From: Iodobacter sp025352645
GTDB taxonomy: Bacteria; Pseudomonadota; Gammaproteobacteria; Burkholderiales; Chitinibacteraceae
Direction of reading: 5' to 3'
Assembly (NCBI RefSeq): GCF_033446605.1
Contig: NZ_JAWQUO010000014.1
Location: forward strand, 62,001 to 126,000
Length of the DNA stretch: 64,000 nucleotides
How positions within the stretch are numbered: position 1 is the first letter of the stretch; each line of letters starts with the position of its first letter. The notes under the pieces are model-generated. The model made no database searches, had not been told where the DNA came from, and was given only the letters and a program-made list of their open reading frames with translations. Shown piece after piece: positions 26,046-34,935 of the stretch. Both the position numbers and the translations under genes were made by a program.

Positions 26046-26639
26046 CGTCTTATACAGGGTGTAGCCTTCGTAGTAATAGCTGGCGTCGATCCCTTTCATG
26101 TAAATCTCGGTATTGTCGATTTGATCGGTCAGCGCTTGTTGCAATAGATATTTAATCTCAATGTCTTTCACGGGGCTGCGTTCCATCGCCATGAGGTAAT
26201 CATCTTTATCCACACGCTGCCAATCGATCACTTGCTTGAGTTCTTTTTTTAAAATCAAATCCAGCCAAATTCGCGTACTGCGGCCATTGCCTTCGCGAAA
26301 GGGATGGGCAATATTCATTTCGACGTATTTCTCGATGATTTCATTAAACGTACTTTGCGGCATCGCTTCGATGTTTTTTAAGGACACGGCCAGATACATC
26401 ACCGGCGCAAAACGAAAATTCCCTTTGGCGATATTCACCTCGCGCACCTTTCCCGCAAAAGCATAAATCTCACCAAACAGCGCGGCGTGAATACTGGCCA
26501 AAGCCTGAAAGCTACCGACCTCCAGCGTATCTAAAAAGCCGCTGGTAAATAGCTGATGGGCTTGGGCTTTACTCAATCTTTCTTCCACCCGAGCCAGCTC
26601 GACCGCATCGGTGATGCCCAGTTTATTCTCTAAGATCAT
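26034..26639 (-). CDS. fic: Fic family AMP-transferase, class III (NmFic-like)
   Basis: Fic enzymes transfer AMP from ATP to target protein hydroxyl groups. The 201-residue product has the full catalytic motif HPFREGNGR at residues 112-120 with His112, and a C-terminal inhibitory helix with S187-Y-Y-Y-E191-G192, the (S/T)xxxE(G/N) motif of class III Fic proteins, where the Glu blocks productive ATP binding. Segments such as YVEMNIAHPF, STRIWLDL and SYYYEGY recall Neisseria meningitidis Fic, which is regulated by oligomer state and self-AMPylation. It lies between hsdS and the four-helix-bundle gene in the restriction operon. Its target here is unknown. Confidence 0.94.
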   Translation of the reverse strand: MILENKLGITDAVELARVEERLSKAQAHQLFTSGFLDTLEVGSFQALASIHAALFGEIYAFAGKVREVNIAKGNFRFAPVMYLAVSLKNIEAMPQSTFNEIIEKYVEMNIAHPFREGNGRSTRIWLDLILKKELKQVIDWQRVDKDDYLMAMERSPVKDIEIKYLLQQALTDQIDNTEIYMKGIDASYYYEGYTLYKTDEL

Positions 26640-26656
26640 TGGCGAACTCCGTTCGA

Positions 26657-26740
26657 GTTATGAATGCTGAGTGCTGAATGATGAATTTTAGAGGCATTGG
26701 TTTTTAATTCAGAATTCATCATTCATAGCTCATAATTAGC
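26657..26740. repeat. hsd operon junction repeat 3 (hsdS / fic)
   Basis: Two inverted arms (GAATGATGAATT at 26677-26686 region and AATTCATCATTC at 26713-26724) flank about 25 unique bases. It lies in the 206 bp gap between the hsdS stop and the fic start. Unlike repeats 1, 2 and 4 it is not translated. Confidence 0.75.
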
Positions 26741-26845
26741 TAGGGTATACGTCTGTAGCCATTATTCATAAAGGGCTACAATCGCATACCATTAAGCAAG
26801 TAAACCAGCTCGCAGCGATGTTAAAACAAGGCCTACGCCGTGGCC

Positions 26846-28132
26846 TTAAACAAACATTTTGACCATGCAAGCTTGCTTGATGTTATTGAGTTTTTTGAGT
26901 TGGGCTTGGTGTTGGTTTATTAGTGCATCGAACTGATTGAACAGGTTGCCAATTTTTATCTGCTCATCATCTTGTGGCATGGCTATGTTTTGTCTTTTTA
27001 CAATTTCAGAATTAAGATTTACTTGGCTTCCAGGTTGCCCATATTTTTTCCATTCTCGTTCAAAACCTTTTAACCATTGAAATAAAAATTCACGATCAAA
27101 AACTGGTTTCATGAAAATTAAAAAACCATCATGTACACCTGTACTTACATAGTTAATCACAGGTTTTCCTACTGTAGCTGCAATACTTAAAAGAAGATGT
27201 GGCTCAGTAAGTACACGGGTTTTTTCTTCACCCGCTTTTGAAATTCGTTGTTCTAAATAATAAATTCTTCCATCTTGTTCAGATACATCTTTAATTCTTA
27301 ACCATCCAACATCTGACTTTTCATCAAACCATTTTTTATCTTCAATTGGCCTAGGGCTGGCACCACGAACAATCTCAGATAAATCACCCAATACCTTATA
27401 CTCCCAATCCCCACTAAATCCCTTAAACCTAATTTCTGGCACGGTTGCGCCTTGCTTGGGGAACATCTTTTCGAGCAGGGCTTTTTTAAGGCTTAATAGC
27501 TTGTCGTGCTTTTGCTGATGCTGAGCAATCAGAGTATCGAGCTGTTGAAAATAATCGCCGATTTTGGTTTGTTCAGCAATATCTGGGAAATTAATTTCTA
27601 GTTCTTTCAAGTCAGCGTTGCGCACATGAACTACTGATTTACCTTGTGCTCTTTTCGACAAGTCTTTCTTTGGTTTACCATTTGAAATGGTAAGCGCTAA
27701 AAATACGCAATAAATTTTATCATGTGGGTAAATAACATTTAAATCGCCACCTAATAAAATTCCCGACTGCACAACTGCTGATGCTCTTGCAATATCTTCA
27801 GAGGTTTCACCTGATGCAGGAACTATTACCTCACTGCCTTTGCTTACAATGGATTTACCATTGTTTTTCACAAATGTATCCACTTCAAAAATTGTGGTTT
27901 TATATTTCGTATATAATCTCCCATATAAAACTATTGGGCTTCCCTCTGCGATCAAATCATTTTTAGAATAACCTTGACCTTTTAAGAACTCAGCATTCAA
28001 CCCTAATTTTTTCTCTTCCCATTCACCATCAAAGCTCTTAAACCGAATAGCAGGCGTGTTGTTAATTATGAATTCTGAATTATGAATGCTGAATTCAGTG
28101 CTGCCATTGATAGAGTGGTTTTCATTCATCAT
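26846..28132 (-). CDS. hsdS: Type I restriction specificity subunit S (HsdS)
   Basis: HsdS recognises the two halves of the target DNA through two target-recognition domains (TRDs). The 428-residue product shows the internal duplication typical of the family: IRFKSFDGEWEEKKLG (about residue 30) and IRFKGFSGDWEYKVLG (about residue 240) open the two halves, and each half ends in a coiled coil (DTLIAQHQQKHDKLLSLKKALLEKMF and DALINQHQAQLKKLNNIKQACMVKMF). The TRDs are more AT-rich than the neighbours, which fits exchange by transfer. The first 28 residues, MMNENHSINGSTEFSIHNSE and on, derive from the junction repeat. The recognition sequence cannot be read from the protein. Confidence 0.95.
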   Translation of the reverse strand: MMNENHSINGSTEFSIHNSEFIINNTPAIRFKSFDGEWEEKKLGLNAEFLKGQGYSKNDLIAEGSPIVLYGRLYTKYKTTIFEVDTFVKNNGKSIVSKGSEVIVPASGETSEDIARASAVVQSGILLGGDLNVIYPHDKIYCVFLALTISNGKPKKDLSKRAQGKSVVHVRNADLKELEINFPDIAEQTKIGDYFQQLDTLIAQHQQKHDKLLSLKKALLEKMFPKQGATVPEIRFKGFSGDWEYKVLGDLSEIVRGASPRPIEDKKWFDEKSDVGWLRIKDVSEQDGRIYYLEQRISKAGEEKTRVLTEPHLLLSIAATVGKPVINYVSTGVHDGFLIFMKPVFDREFLFQWLKGFEREWKKYGQPGSQVNLNSEIVKRQNIAMPQDDEQIKIGNLFNQFDALINQHQAQLKKLNNIKQACMVKMFV

Positions 28133-28157
28133 TTATCACTCATCACTCAGCATTTTC
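28062..28157. repeat. hsd operon junction repeat 4 (hsdM / hsdS)
   Basis: On the minus strand it runs from ATGCTGAGTGATGAGTGA (last codons and stop of hsdM) through ATGATGAATGAAAA (start of hsdS) to GAATTCAGCATTCATAATTC and AGAATTCATAATTAAC. The layout is the same as in repeat 2: two inverted arms with the downstream start codon in between. Confidence 0.8.
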
Positions 28158-30748
28158 ATTAATTCGTTTAGGGCGGCAAGATCAAACTCATTCCCCGTCA
28201 GTTCTTCAATTAAACCCGCTAGCGCTTGTTCGGTTTGTTGGATGTCGCTGGCAACTGCGGCGTAGGTGGTGGCGTATTTATCGGCTAGTGCTTGCACTTG
28301 GCGGGTGAGTTGCCCAATCAGCTGTGTCGGCAATTGCGCTAGCTCGGCCAGTAAGGGCGTAATCCATTTTAATTCGAGCAGCGTATTCACTTGTTCATCG
28401 CTCAGGCTTTCGATGGTGGCTTTGGTTTTGAGGTGCAGTGCATCGGCGGCGGCTTTAACGGCTTTTTTCAGCTCTTTTTCTTCGACGATCAAGGTATCGG
28501 CTTGGATGATTTTGGCTTCATAGCTGTCTGCATCCAAGGCTTTTACTGTTTTCGAGGCGGCTTTGAGGTCGGCTTTTAGCTGCTTGGCGGCTTTGGCCAC
28601 GGCGGCATTAACAAAGCCATCGCCGTTGTCGTTGACGGTATCGAGGGATTTATCTTCTTCAGAGAGCGAATCGAGGATGGCTTCTAATTCGGCGCTGATT
28701 TCCGCTACGCGATTTTCTTGCTGCTGCAGCGCGTGTAGCTCGGCGCTGAGGTAAGTGTTTTGCACCAAGGCAAACGGCAGGATGTGGCCAAGCCAGCCGT
28801 CTTGCACTTCGGTTTCGATGCCTTTGACTTTTTTGTTGACCATATTGGGGTCAACCTGCTTGCTGGCGGCAAAGCCTTCGGTTTGCAGCATTTCCAAATC
28901 GGCGGCGATGGTTTGCCAGTGATTATCGAGCAATTGATAAGCGTGGTAGCGGCTGATTAAGGCGATGTCATTCAGGCGGGTACTGGCTAAGCGCGTAAAC
29001 AGGTCTTGGCAGAGCGTGTCTTCTTGCCGTGCAATACTCACCGTCTGCCACTGCGTGATGAGTTCGGTTTTGAGGTAGGTATCAAAGCCAGTAAACGCCT
29101 GGGCGTAACTGAGCCCAAACGCATTGACTTCGGCGTGTTGGGTGATGGTGGGCTTCACCTCGGCCGCCGCAATGGCGAGCTGCGCATAGTGGCTGTTGGT
29201 GTTGCTAAATAATGCCTTACGCAAGGCAGGGAACGCTTGCCAATAATGCTGTAGCTGATTGATTTCGCTGACCGGAATACCGCCGAGCATGGTGGCGTGC
29301 AAATCCCAAGTGTCACTGGTATCGGCAGAATCGACATAGCGCGGAATATTCAGGTTGTAGTCGTTGTCGCGCAGCGTGTGCTTGCTGACCAATTGCGAAA
29401 ATTTGGGATGATTGGCGCGCTGAATCACCGCATCGCTGATGCGTTTGATGTCGGAGGCTTGCAGCTTATTGTTTTTGCCGACTTTGATAAAATGCTTGGA
29501 CGCATCGACAACGAGTACATCCGTCGCTTCGCGTTTTTGGCGCAGCACCAAAATCACGGTAGGAATGCCGGTGCCAAAAAAGATATTGGCAGGTAGGCCA
29601 ATAATCGCATCAATGTGGTTTTGCTCAATCAGCTGCTTGCGAATCGCACCCTCTTCACCGCCACGGAATAACACACCGTGCGGCAAGACAATGGTCATGA
29701 TGCCATCGGGCTTGAGGTGATACAGATCGTGCAGCAAAAAGGCGTAGTCGGCTTTGGTTTTAGGTGCAAGGCCAAAGCGCGCATAGCGTGGATCGCTGGC
29801 TTTGTGCTCTGGATCCCATTGCTGAGAATACGGCGGATTGGATACCACCGCATCGACATACAGCGGGTGATAACCCAATGGGTCGTTTTCATCAAAATAA
29901 GGCCAATCGTCCTCTAAAGTATCGCCATTGCGGGTCACAATATTGTTGGGCTTGATGCCGCGCATCACTAAGTTCATACGGGTTAAATTGTAGGTGTTGG
30001 CTTTGAGTTCTTGTGCGAAGTATTTAATATTGTTTTCGCCATCGATGTATTTGGCGACGCAATTACCGATGTTGATCAGCAAAGAGCCCGAGCCACTGGT
30101 CGGGTCATAAATCTCGATTTTTTCTTTGTCTTTGACGTGATGCGCGATGATCTCGGACATCAGTAATGAAACTTCGTGCGGGGTATAGAATTCACCCGCT
30201 TTTTTACCGGCGTTGGCGGCAAATTTTTCAATCAGGTATTCGTAGATATAGCCCAGCACGTCGTAGTCTTGCTTGCCATCCATGGGGATAACTTTAATCA
30301 GTTGCAGCAAGTCACTGATGGCTTTGGTTTGCTTGGCGGCGCTTTCGCCTAATTTACTCAATCCCGTTTGCAGGGTATTAAAAATGCCGTCGAATAGTTT
30401 TTTGTGATTGCTGTGGATTAGCCGATCAAACGCAGACAAGGCATCGCGCACATTCGAAACATCAAAGTCACTGCCCTTAGAAAGCCAAGTCGAAAACAAA
30501 TTGTCGTAGGCAATAAAGTAGCCCAGCTCTTTTTTGATGTACTCGACCGTATCTGCATCCTCTTCACTGAGCAATGCGATTTCAGCGGCCGACATGCCTT
30601 GCTGCTTGGCGAACTGGATGAGTTGATCCGATAGGTATTTGTAAAAAATGAAGCCCAAGATGTAGTCTTTGTACTCGTTGGCTTCAATTTTTGAGCGCAT
30701 CTGATTAGCAGATTCCCAAATTTTGCCTGCTAATTGTTGTTTATTCAA
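28136..30748 (-). CDS. hsdM: Type I restriction-modification methyltransferase subunit M (HsdM)
   Basis: HsdM is the adenine-N6 methyltransferase subunit. The 870-residue product has the HsdM N-terminal helical domain (residues 1-150), the SAM-binding segment DPTSGSGSLLINIG and the catalytic motif NPPY at residues 304-307. A C-terminal extension of about 350 residues, rich in charged heptads (for example LKADLKAASKTVKALDADS), goes beyond the roughly 520 residues of EcoR124I HsdM and is predicted coiled coil. It is the first gene of the leftward operon and its last residues (LSDE) lie inside junction repeat 4. Confidence 0.95.
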   Translation of the reverse strand: MNKQQLAGKIWESANQMRSKIEANEYKDYILGFIFYKYLSDQLIQFAKQQGMSAAEIALLSEEDADTVEYIKKELGYFIAYDNLFSTWLSKGSDFDVSNVRDALSAFDRLIHSNHKKLFDGIFNTLQTGLSKLGESAAKQTKAISDLLQLIKVIPMDGKQDYDVLGYIYEYLIEKFAANAGKKAGEFYTPHEVSLLMSEIIAHHVKDKEKIEIYDPTSGSGSLLINIGNCVAKYIDGENNIKYFAQELKANTYNLTRMNLVMRGIKPNNIVTRNGDTLEDDWPYFDENDPLGYHPLYVDAVVSNPPYSQQWDPEHKASDPRYARFGLAPKTKADYAFLLHDLYHLKPDGIMTIVLPHGVLFRGGEEGAIRKQLIEQNHIDAIIGLPANIFFGTGIPTVILVLRQKREATDVLVVDASKHFIKVGKNNKLQASDIKRISDAVIQRANHPKFSQLVSKHTLRDNDYNLNIPRYVDSADTSDTWDLHATMLGGIPVSEINQLQHYWQAFPALRKALFSNTNSHYAQLAIAAAEVKPTITQHAEVNAFGLSYAQAFTGFDTYLKTELITQWQTVSIARQEDTLCQDLFTRLASTRLNDIALISRYHAYQLLDNHWQTIAADLEMLQTEGFAASKQVDPNMVNKKVKGIETEVQDGWLGHILPFALVQNTYLSAELHALQQQENRVAEISAELEAILDSLSEEDKSLDTVNDNGDGFVNAAVAKAAKQLKADLKAASKTVKALDADSYEAKIIQADTLIVEEKELKKAVKAAADALHLKTKATIESLSDEQVNTLLELKWITPLLAELAQLPTQLIGQLTRQVQALADKYATTYAAVASDIQQTEQALAGLIEELTGNEFDLAALNELMKMLSDE

Positions 30749-31353
30749 AATACATTTCCTTTTTGTATTCTTTGACTAACAGCGAGGCTCTGTTGTTTAA
30801 TTGCTGACGTTATCCAGCCAAATTTCGAAATACGCAACCCGCTATAAAATATAAAAAACATGAATAAATACTGCATGACCATTTTTTATGGTTAATTTTT
30901 ATATTTATAATCAAGTGTTTATTAGGTTTTAATTTTTGTTTGATGATAAAAAAAGAAAGGTGATTGTTCTGTTTTTATCCGTTTTTTATGTGTTGAGTGT
31001 TTTTGGTAGATCAATATTTTGTGTGTGTAGCATGAGTTAATCGTTAATATTTCACCTGTCACAGCACCTCTTTACCTAAACGTAAAATGCCACCGAAGGG
31101 GCTGGATGTGAATGAAGTGCAATCGATACATTATACGCTGGCCATCATTAAACAGAGCGACAATAGCGTGTAATTATTTAATTCAGACGGATTAAGTTGG
31201 CACATGGCTATCTTGCACAAGAGTATGAATTAAGCCTGCGATCTAGGCTGGATTTCTCTTTGGCATGAGTGCGTACTGGGTATGATTTTATTTAGTCCAT
31301 AAAAAAAGCACACCCGAATATTCTTGGGGTGTGCTTTTTTAATTTAGAAACAA
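30749..31353. other. AT-rich region between hsdM and tal
   Basis: These 605 bp are AT-rich, especially 30830-31030, and should include the hsdM promoter. A 42-codon stop-free stretch at 31048-31176 reads ...KRKMPPKGLDVNEVQSIHYT..., which looks protein-like but has no ribosome-binding site and may be a remnant. The tal terminator lies at the right end. No RNA gene was recognised. Confidence 0.45.
31301..31340 (-). terminator. Terminator of tal
   Basis: AAAAAAAGCACACCC (31301-31315) pairs with GGGGTGTGCTTTTTT (31326-31340). The stem with T-tracts on both strands lies 13 bases beyond the tal stop and can act in both directions. Confidence 0.9.
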
Positions 31354-32433
31354 TTATGCAGTCAGTGCCAGTAGTTTTACAAAGGCATCATCAAATTGCT
31401 TCAGGCCTTCGGTTTGTAGCTGCTCGCCTTGCAGATTGTAGTTAATGCCCAGTTTGCGCAGCGCGGCCAGATTGGCGATGGCTTGGTCTGTTCCTGTTTC
31501 AAGCGTCAGCGCGGCTACGCCGTGGTCGCGGAATAGATCGAGTGTGGCGTCTGGTACGGTGTTGACGGTTTCTGGGCCGATCAGATCTGCCACGTACATC
31601 ACATCGCTATAGGCTTTGTTTTTGGTGCCGGTAGAAGCCCACAGCATGCGTTGTGGGTTTGCGCCCAGTGCTTTTAGTGCTGCAAAGCGAGTGCCGTGGA
31701 AGAGCTTTTTGTAATGCTCGTAAGAGACTTTTACAAATGATTTTGCCACTTCACCGCGCAGAGCTAGCGCCTCGCTGCTGCCAATCGCTTCCAGTTGTGG
31801 ATCAATCAAGCTATCTACGCGGGATAGGAATACGGACGCTACGGCATGCACGTGATCTACCGGCAGGCCAGCGGCAACGCGTGCTTCTAGGCCGCGGATA
31901 TAGGCTGTGAGCACTTCATCAACGTGTTTCAGGTTAAACATCAACGTAACGTTGATATTCAGGCCAGAGGCAATCAGCTCTTCAATGGCGATTACGCCGG
32001 CAGAGGTGGCGGGTACTTTGATCATCAAATTAGGGCGATCAATAGCCGCCCACAAACGCTTGGCGTTGCTGATGGTGCCCACTGCATCGTGCGATAGCGT
32101 TGGGGAAACTTCTAGTGATACGTAGCCGTCTTTACCCTTGGTTTCATCGTAAATGGCACGGGTTACATCGCAAGCGGCTTGTAAATCTGGGATCACTAGC
32201 GCTTCATAGCGCTGTTCTGCTGTGAGGTTTTGTTTTTTTAATTCGGCTAGATCACCAGTGTAAAGCGGATCGGAGCTGATGGATTTGAAGAAAATCGCTG
32301 GGTTAGATGTCACCCCCACAATGCCGTCTTCTTTCAAAATCTTGGCAAGATCGCCAGATTGAATCAGACCACGCGATAAATTATCCAACCAGATGCTTTG
32401 ACCTAGGGGCTTAATGGCTGCGATTTTGCTCAT
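31354..32433 (-). CDS. tal: Transaldolase
   Basis: Transaldolase moves a dihydroxyacetone unit between sugar phosphates in the non-oxidative pentose phosphate pathway. The 359-residue product has the longer form found in many actinobacteria and some proteobacteria. VTSNPAIFFK near residue 41 and the Schiff-base Lys139 in NLMIKVPATSAG are visible, as is LWASTGTKN. GAGGTG stands before the ATG. It is a single gene with its own terminator. Confidence 0.96.
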   Translation of the reverse strand: MSKIAAIKPLGQSIWLDNLSRGLIQSGDLAKILKEDGIVGVTSNPAIFFKSISSDPLYTGDLAELKKQNLTAEQRYEALVIPDLQAACDVTRAIYDETKGKDGYVSLEVSPTLSHDAVGTISNAKRLWAAIDRPNLMIKVPATSAGVIAIEELIASGLNINVTLMFNLKHVDEVLTAYIRGLEARVAAGLPVDHVHAVASVFLSRVDSLIDPQLEAIGSSEALALRGEVAKSFVKVSYEHYKKLFHGTRFAALKALGANPQRMLWASTGTKNKAYSDVMYVADLIGPETVNTVPDATLDLFRDHGVAALTLETGTDQAIANLAALRKLGINYNLQGEQLQTEGLKQFDDAFVKLLALTA

Positions 32434-32613
32434 GGGGGTGACACCTCAAATAAAGAGATAGAAGAAAAGTAATGCTCAGTAGCAAATTATCCCCTATCCC
32501 CCATGATTTAGCATTTGTCATCACGCAATAATTATTACTATTTTTTAAGCTTCATGAAGGTTGACAGGGGGAAATGCTTGAAATGGGTGTGCAGAAAGGG
32601 TGCATAACCCTCG

Positions 32614-33900
32614 TTATTTAATCACTCGCTGTGGTGGAAACTTCACCGCAAATTGGCTGCCGATGCCTGCTTGCGATTGCACCACTAGCTGAGCTTGATG
32701 GCGCTGAATAATGTGTTTCACAATGGCTAAGCCTAAGCCGGTGCCGCCAGTAGAGCGCGATCTGCCACGGTCTACTCGGTAAAAACGCTCAGTAAGGCGG
32801 GGTACATGTTCGGGGGAAATGCCGATGCCCGAATCTTGCACGCTAAATACGCCGTGCTCGTCAATCAGATTCCAAGCCAGCGTAATTTTGCCTTCATTTG
32901 GGGTGTAGCGAATCGCGTTAGAAACCAAATTGCCAAAGGCTGAATGCAGCTCGTCGTGATTGCCAATCAAACGGATTGAGTCGAGTTGGCCAATGGCTAC
33001 AATATGGCGGCCTTGGGATAGGCCTTCGGCTTCGGCAGCGAGTAGGCGCATAAGCTGTGGGATATCTACTTCTTCCTCACGCATTTGCTGGCCACTTTCT
33101 AGGCGAGAGAGCGTCAGTAAATCGTCAACCAAACGTTGCATACGCTGTGTTTGATCGTACATAAGCTGTAAATGCTGGCGACGTATATTGGCATCCGTGT
33201 CAGGCATATCGATCATGGTTTCGATAAAGCCGCCCACTACGGTGAGCGGCGTGCGTAGCTCATGCGATACATTGGCAACAAAATCGCGGTGTACAGTTTG
33301 TACGCGATCAAGCTGGGTGATATCACGGGATAACAGCAGCTTGCGGCTTGAATCAAAAGGAACCAGTTGCACTGATAACACCTGCTCTTGTGGCCTATGT
33401 GTATGTAAAACCAGCGGATGGGCAAAATCTTGACTGCGTAAGTATTCGCGCAGCGAAGGATGGCGAACAATATTGCTAATTACTTGCCACACATCGCTGA
33501 CGCGGTTGATGGCCATATGTTGCGCCGCCGAGCGATTGCACCATTCGATGCGATCGTGCTCATCTAAAATCACCACGCCATCGGGTAGCGCTTCACTGGC
33601 ATTGGTAAAACGATCCAGCGTATTGGTGAGGCGTTCTTTAATTTTGCTTTGCAGGCGTACCTGGTTGTAAACCCGATCAAATACTTCCTGCCAAATCAAA
33701 ATACCGCTGGGTACATTATCAACGCGGGAGTTTTCTACCCAACGGTGTAAGCGGCCAAGATTAATTAAGTGGTACAAAACCGATAGCGATAACAGCCCAA
33801 TTGCGGTTGCCATGCCATATAGCAAGCCATGGATTCCACCGATTGCCGCAGAAAATAGCGCCATTACCAAATAATGAATCAGAGAGCGTAGCCAAAGCAT
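32614..33900 (-). CDS. phoR: Phosphate regulon sensor histidine kinase PhoR
   Basis: PhoR senses phosphate status through the Pst transporter and phosphorylates PhoB. The 428-residue product has two N-terminal membrane segments (about residues 8-45), a PAS domain (EALPDGVVILDEHDRIEWCN), the H-box FVANVSHELRTPLT at about residue 215, the N-box NLVSNAIRYTPNEG and the G-boxes DSGIGI and GGTGLGLAIVKH. It follows phoB on the minus strand after 128 bp, so a separate promoter is possible. No pst genes are in the window. Confidence 0.95.
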   Translation of the reverse strand: MLWLRSLIHYLVMALFSAAIGGIHGLLYGMATAIGLLSLSVLYHLINLGRLHRWVENSRVDNVPSGILIWQEVFDRVYNQVRLQSKIKERLTNTLDRFTNASEALPDGVVILDEHDRIEWCNRSAAQHMAINRVSDVWQVISNIVRHPSLREYLRSQDFAHPLVLHTHRPQEQVLSVQLVPFDSSRKLLLSRDITQLDRVQTVHRDFVANVSHELRTPLTVVGGFIETMIDMPDTDANIRRQHLQLMYDQTQRMQRLVDDLLTLSRLESGQQMREEEVDIPQLMRLLAAEAEGLSQGRHIVAIGQLDSIRLIGNHDELHSAFGNLVSNAIRYTPNEGKITLAWNLIDEHGVFSVQDSGIGISPEHVPRLTERFYRVDRGRSRSTGGTGLGLAIVKHIIQRHQAQLVVQSQAGIGSQFAVKFPPQRVIK

Positions 33901-34028
33901 TTAGATTTGTTCCAAAGGGAAAGCGCTTACTCATGCAAGGCTATAAATCATTCGTCGTTTCTAGCTAATTATCTTTAAAAGCTTTATGTAAGTATATCTC
34001 AGCTTGAGGCCTGGTATTTACCTTAGGC

Positions 34029-34721
34029 TTAATTATTATGTGCAGAAAGCCGATAGCCTGTACCACGTACGGTTTGGATTAGACGATCAAAGCTGGTTGA
34101 TTCCAGCGCCGAGCGTAATCGTCGAATATGTACGTCTACTGTGCGTTCTTCCACAAATACATGATCGCCCCAAACATGATCAAGCAATTGTGCGCGTGAA
34201 TGCACTCGCTCTGGGTGGGTCATAAAGAAATGTAGTAGCCGGAATTCTGTTGGCCCCAGGTCAATGGTGTCGCCATTGCCGGTTACGCGGTGCGTGGCAG
34301 GGTCTAGGCGCAGGCCCTGTACTTCAACGGTATCATCGGTAATTTGCGGTGCGCGGCGGCGCAGCACAGCCTTAATGCGCGCTTGCAGCTCACGTGGGCT
34401 AAATGGCTTAGTAATGTAATCATCAGCGCCAGTTTCTAGGCCGATCACTTTATCTTGCTCGTCCGAGCGGGCGGTGAGCATGATCAAAGGGATTTGCCGA
34501 GTGCGCTCTTCTGCGCGCAGCTTTTTAGCAAAATCAATCCCAGTCATGCCAGGTAGCATCCAATCGAGCAAAATCAAATCAGGTAGGGCATTGCGGACGA
34601 TATTTTGCGCACTTTCTGCAGAGTCAGCGCGCATCACATGGTGCCCTGCTTGAGATAGATTGAAAGCAATCAGCTCTTGAATGGCGGGTTCGTCTTCAAC
34701 AAGTAAAATATTTGCAGGCAT
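34029..34721 (-). CDS. phoB: Phosphate regulon response regulator PhoB
   Basis: PhoB is the DNA-binding regulator of the phosphate-starvation response. The 230-residue product has a receiver domain (ILLVEDEPAIQEL, phospho-acceptor Asp in LILLDWMLPG near residue 53, Lys in TKPFSPREL) and an OmpR-type winged-helix domain (LGPTEFRLLHFFMTHP, VDVHIRRLR, VRGTGYRL). The ATG at 34721 is chosen over an in-frame start ten codons upstream since GAGG lies nine bases ahead and the domain starts at once. No convincing Pho box was seen upstream. Confidence 0.96.
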   Translation of the reverse strand: MPANILLVEDEPAIQELIAFNLSQAGHHVMRADSAESAQNIVRNALPDLILLDWMLPGMTGIDFAKKLRAEERTRQIPLIMLTARSDEQDKVIGLETGADDYITKPFSPRELQARIKAVLRRRAPQITDDTVEVQGLRLDPATHRVTGNGDTIDLGPTEFRLLHFFMTHPERVHSRAQLLDHVWGDHVFVEERTVDVHIRRLRSALESTSFDRLIQTVRGTGYRLSAHNN

Positions 34722-34935
34722 AGCGATTGACCTCGCGGAATAAAGTTCCACATTTGTTGCAAGATTAAGGCCTCAATATGTCTTTAATATTACAAGTCGT
34801 AAAGAAGTGGTCTTATTTTAAATTACAGTGGCGTATTTTTCACACTCAAAAGTAAATTAACAGCCTGCATGCTGCTGACAGCAAAGTCCTGAAGCGGGGT
34901 ATCATGCAAGGGTTCATTCAAGAGCGTCGTGACCA

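Noticed and set aside
22367..30748. CRISPR array reading of the recurring ATTCATC words
   Set aside because: The repeats lie at gene borders kilobases apart, vary in sequence and have no regular spacers.
34856..34885. Possible Pho box before phoB (CTGTCAG and CTGTTAA words on the minus strand)
   Set aside because: The two words are 18 bases apart; a Pho box needs 11-base periodicity, so the match is not credible.
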